A stretch of 64,000 nucleotides of DNA from Eulemur rufifrons (Eukaryota > Chordata > Mammalia > Primates > Lemuridae). The position numbers and the translations under genes were made by a program. Of this stretch, positions 60,989 through 64,000 are shown one piece after another. The stretch covers positions 45,606,001 through 45,670,000 of the forward strand of contig NC_090986.1 of the NCBI RefSeq assembly GCF_041146395.1, read 5' to 3'. Each line of letters begins with the position of its first letter. Positions within the stretch are counted from its first letter, which is position 1. Below the pieces are notes generated by a model. The model was not told where the DNA came from, did not search any database, and worked only from the letters and a program-made list of their open reading frames with translations.

Positions 60989-62532
60989 ACAAAGGAAAAT
61001 AACAACAACAACACTGCTGATTTTCAAGTATAAGAAGGGTGCCTCCAGTGGTGATTTGGTGCCAAAGCAGATGATTCACAGGTGCTTGCATGGAATCCAC
61101 TGAAGATTTGGTCTTCTGACCACCTTCTTACCTGTTTACAACTACTGCCGGGAAGCAATGGTTTCTCCTTCCCTTTAGAATCCACATCTCAAGCAAATTT
61201 TCTCTATTCATCTATATTAAAATTAGAGAAGCGGGATTATTGAGCTCGCTTTAGGATGCCATGATGATATTGTTAATGGCAATTCAGTTTTTCTTTGTCA
61301 CAGAGAATCTTGTTCAAATTTCAGACTAATGTCTATTCACTGTCATAAAACCTCTTCAATGAAGTGAAGGATGAGCCATCTTAAGGAAGGATTCTGACAC
61401 CTTACCACAAGTATGCGCTACAAAATTTCTTCTTAGCCTTCTCTACAGTTAGCTGCCACCATTAACCAGAATGGCTATCCACAAGGAATAAAAAATGTCT
61501 AAATTCTTCAGAGTTTGCTAGATACTGGCTCTTGACCAAAAGTGTTTCCTGGAACACAATATTTCACTGGAATAGGTTTAGAATTGGGGTAAGGATCAAA
61601 TTTGTGGAACCTCATGAATGAAGACTCCATCAGAGGCGGCGGATTTCAGTGACAGTTGCTATCACGATTCCCCCCATATTATGTAGGACCTGCTGTATAC
61701 TATTACAGGACACACACTAATATAGTGGAATGAGGCATGTCTTAGCAGAGGCCAATGAAGACCCAGAAAACAAACAAAGAAAAAGTACGTTTTCCATTCC
61801 TCTCCTTTCTCCCTCTACGACTTACATAAATTTTCTCATAAATCCATATCCTACCTTGCGAAGCTGGGCAATGGAGAGCAAGGGAAAATTTTGAAGGGAA
61901 AAAAATAACATTGATAAATCTGAATTCTGTACAGATATCTTTGCAATTCCTGTTTGAATTTGTTTCCTTAGAATTACAAGGAATCAAGTAATAAGATGCT
62001 AGTATTATCATATGACTGCCAAGTGATATTATCTATTACCCAACTGTTATAAATGATGCTACACTAGATAAGGTTAGTGACAAATTAAAAGTAATATTTC
62101 TTGGGGGTAAATTTTCTTATAGATAATATATATATGAGCTAGTAGCCTATTGTATTACTTTTCAAAACTCTCATAGTGAAAATAAATCAAAACACACTTT
62201 CCTTTAAGAGTGTTTTTATTTTAATAGGTAACTTATTAAAAGGAGACTTAGACATGTATTAAGTGAATTGAAGGAACAGTTAATTATTGTTTGGATAATG
62301 TGAATGTTACTGGTTTATCCAATTCATATTACAGTAAGTTACCAAAACAATATTTTTGACGTATATATTTTGTTCAGTTTTCTGAAACTTAAAATCAAGA
62401 AAAAAATGAGGCAAAAAATGTTGCCTTTTCTGTAATAACCAAATTAAATAATCCATTTAAATATGCTTGTAAATTGAAATTTATTAGTAACTTAACACAA
62501 GATTTATCTTCATTAGGTCATACCACACATGA
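60989..62532. other. Unassigned; distinct G+C-richer tract at 61130-61740
   Basis: The tract includes 'gaggcggcggatttcagtga' and 'ttagctgccaccattaacca' and stands out from the A+T-rich flanks. It might be a decayed retroviral internal region or another old repeat, but I see no translatable motif and do not call it. Confidence 0.3.
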
Positions 62533-62546
62533 CCACCAGATGGTGG
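62533..62546 (+). promoter_or_regulatory. CTCF-like motif
   Basis: ccaccagatggtgg fits the CTCF core CCASYAGRKGGC except for the last base. It is also an inverted repeat (ccacca, ga, tggtgg). A single motif match in 64 kb is weak evidence of binding. Confidence 0.35.
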
Positions 62547-64000
62547 TAAAAGATTGACTAATATTAAGTATGAGTCATATGCTTGAGTGTGTTTGGTAAT
62601 GTTTTTTAAGTTTTTGCTCCTTTCAAAGGCTTTTTTCATATTCAAACAATTTTCCAATTCTCTACTAATGCCCATTTTCTTTAAATATAAGACTGAGGTT
62701 ATTGGAACCTGAAGGTTATTAGGGTTATAAAACAGTAAATAATAGAAGAAATGATATTCAGCAATTTAAATTATATTAAAAAAAGACAAATTTTCAGGAA
62801 AGATCTTTAAAAGTTAGGCAATCATTTGTTAAATTTTGCATTTTCAAAAAATTTTAAGAAAATATACTATGCATATTATGTATATTTTTTATTCTACTTA
62901 TATACTGTATGTAATACGGTTCATAAAATCAGTGAAACTATCTATATGGAATTGGCTTTAGCATGTACATGATAAGAAGTTTGAAATGCTTGTAATGTTC
63001 TATCAGTGATTCAATATTTAGCATCACAAAAGTATCTGAGTCTTATTTTCAAAGGATATAATTGTCTTTGTAGCATTTTCATACTGGGCACAACACACAA
63101 GTGTAGATTTATTAGATACTCAAGGAAGAAACTCAAGTGAAAAAGGACGTAAGGGTCAGGCTAAACTTTTATAGTAGGCCATTGTCCAAATTAAATATGA
63201 ATTTAATATTTCCTATTTCACATTTTTCAGGTTATTTCTCACTTTAACTCATGACCCAAAATTCATAATAAAAAATATTCATAATCCATTCATTTCACAT
63301 TTAATTTTAATTGTTTTCACAGGTATGTTCATACAAAATTTTAAATGTATAATGTCAAATGTAATGCATTGCATTAATTTTTTTGTCTAATGCATTCTAG
63401 AGTAAATAATTTTTGTGCCTTTGTTCTTTTATTAAAGTTAGTAAAATCTCATCTTTTAAATTTTCATCATGGTTTTTAAATTTTCTTTCTCTTTTCTACA
63501 GACAATCATATTCACAGCTCTATCACCTAAAAAGGAAGTTGTGTCATGAGGTGGTAAAAAATATGGTATATTTTGAGAGTTTACCATCATATGATGTAAT
63601 AAAAAATAATCATTTATATATTTATGATACTTTCCTGATAAATTTTACATCTGATTTAAATAAATACTTGTCTACTTTTTACCTCAAATTAGCAAGTGAA
63701 ACATCATATTTTTATCATTAATAGACATTGTACATTTCAGCATTTCAGATAAAACTTCAAGAAAATAATGGATATTAAAATATAATATTTCATTTCAAAT
63801 GTTTATGTTTCATTAGCTAGCTCACTGAGAGCTTGGCAGAAATATTACATCCAATGATGTATTAAAAATGAGATAGGTTTAGATTTTTTATTGCATAAAT
63901 GTAGAATGAAAATAGCTGGAATGTATTTGTGGCGATATCAACTCTTTTGCCTAATTCTCTTTTTATTTTCCTTTATTATAATTTGTTATTCTTCTATCAC
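62547..64000. other. No recognised feature
   Basis: Very A+T-rich to the window end. The 102-codon open frame at 63413-63721 is composed of A+T-rich codons and has no family resemblance. Confidence 0.4.

Noticed and set aside
63413..63721. 102-codon open frame near the end
   Set aside because: Low-complexity A+T-rich translation; open frames of this size are expected by chance in such DNA.

Overview
This window is non-coding nuclear DNA from a primate, most likely a strepsirrhine (lemur, loris or galago group). The evidence is internal. Several Alu elements carry the strepsirrhine-type signatures 'gagcaagagcgaga' in the left arm and 'gtgagctaggct' or a close relative in the right arm. Several young LINE-1 copies end in the sense tail 'tttgtacccccataata..ctgaaat', which is typical of strepsirrhine L1 and not of human L1. 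The DNA is strongly A+T-rich, and I see no exon, intact gene, tRNA, rRNA or CRISPR. It reads as intergenic or deep intronic sequence.

Layout. 0.2-6 kb: a MER20-like DNA transposon and a long ancient L1M on the minus strand, interrupted by a free Alu monomer. 7-8 kb: a TG/CA palindrome and a 5'-truncated young L1. 8-10.4 kb: a MIR, then an unusual array of degenerate 37-bp units in both orientations around a deleted U2 snRNA-like fragment. 11.6-18 kb: Alus, MIRs and three old retroviral LTRs, one hit by a tiny L1 tail and one (MER21-like) by an Alu. 18-24 kb: largely unrecognised A+T-rich DNA with a MIR, L2-like pieces and an AluJ. 25-28 kb: old mammalian repeats, a second copy of the 14.5-kb LTR, and an L1M. 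28-34 kb: mostly unrecognised. 34.5-37.6 kb: three unrelated-looking solo LTRs in 3 kb, one inside an Alu. 38-44 kb: MIR and L2-like remnants and A+T-rich DNA. 45-47.4 kb: an L1 with a 5' inversion. 49-60 kb: several antisense L1 pieces of different ages. 60-64 kb: MIRs, an unassigned tract, a possible CTCF site and A+T-rich DNA.

All coding-like stretches I trust are decayed L1 ORF2 fragments. They cover the reverse transcriptase and the C-terminal region, are broken by stops and frameshifts, and none could make a working protein. The retroviral pieces are LTRs only; I recognised no gag, pol or env.

Repeat family names come from memory of consensus sequences, not from a search. Edges are usually good to about 10-50 bases, and better where a target-site duplication is quoted. 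I found no previously undescribed biological system. The oddest local structures are the two-orientation 37-bp array at 9.9-10.4 kb, the 50-bp TG/CA palindrome at 7.16 kb, and a 36-bp near-identical sequence pair 36 kb apart.
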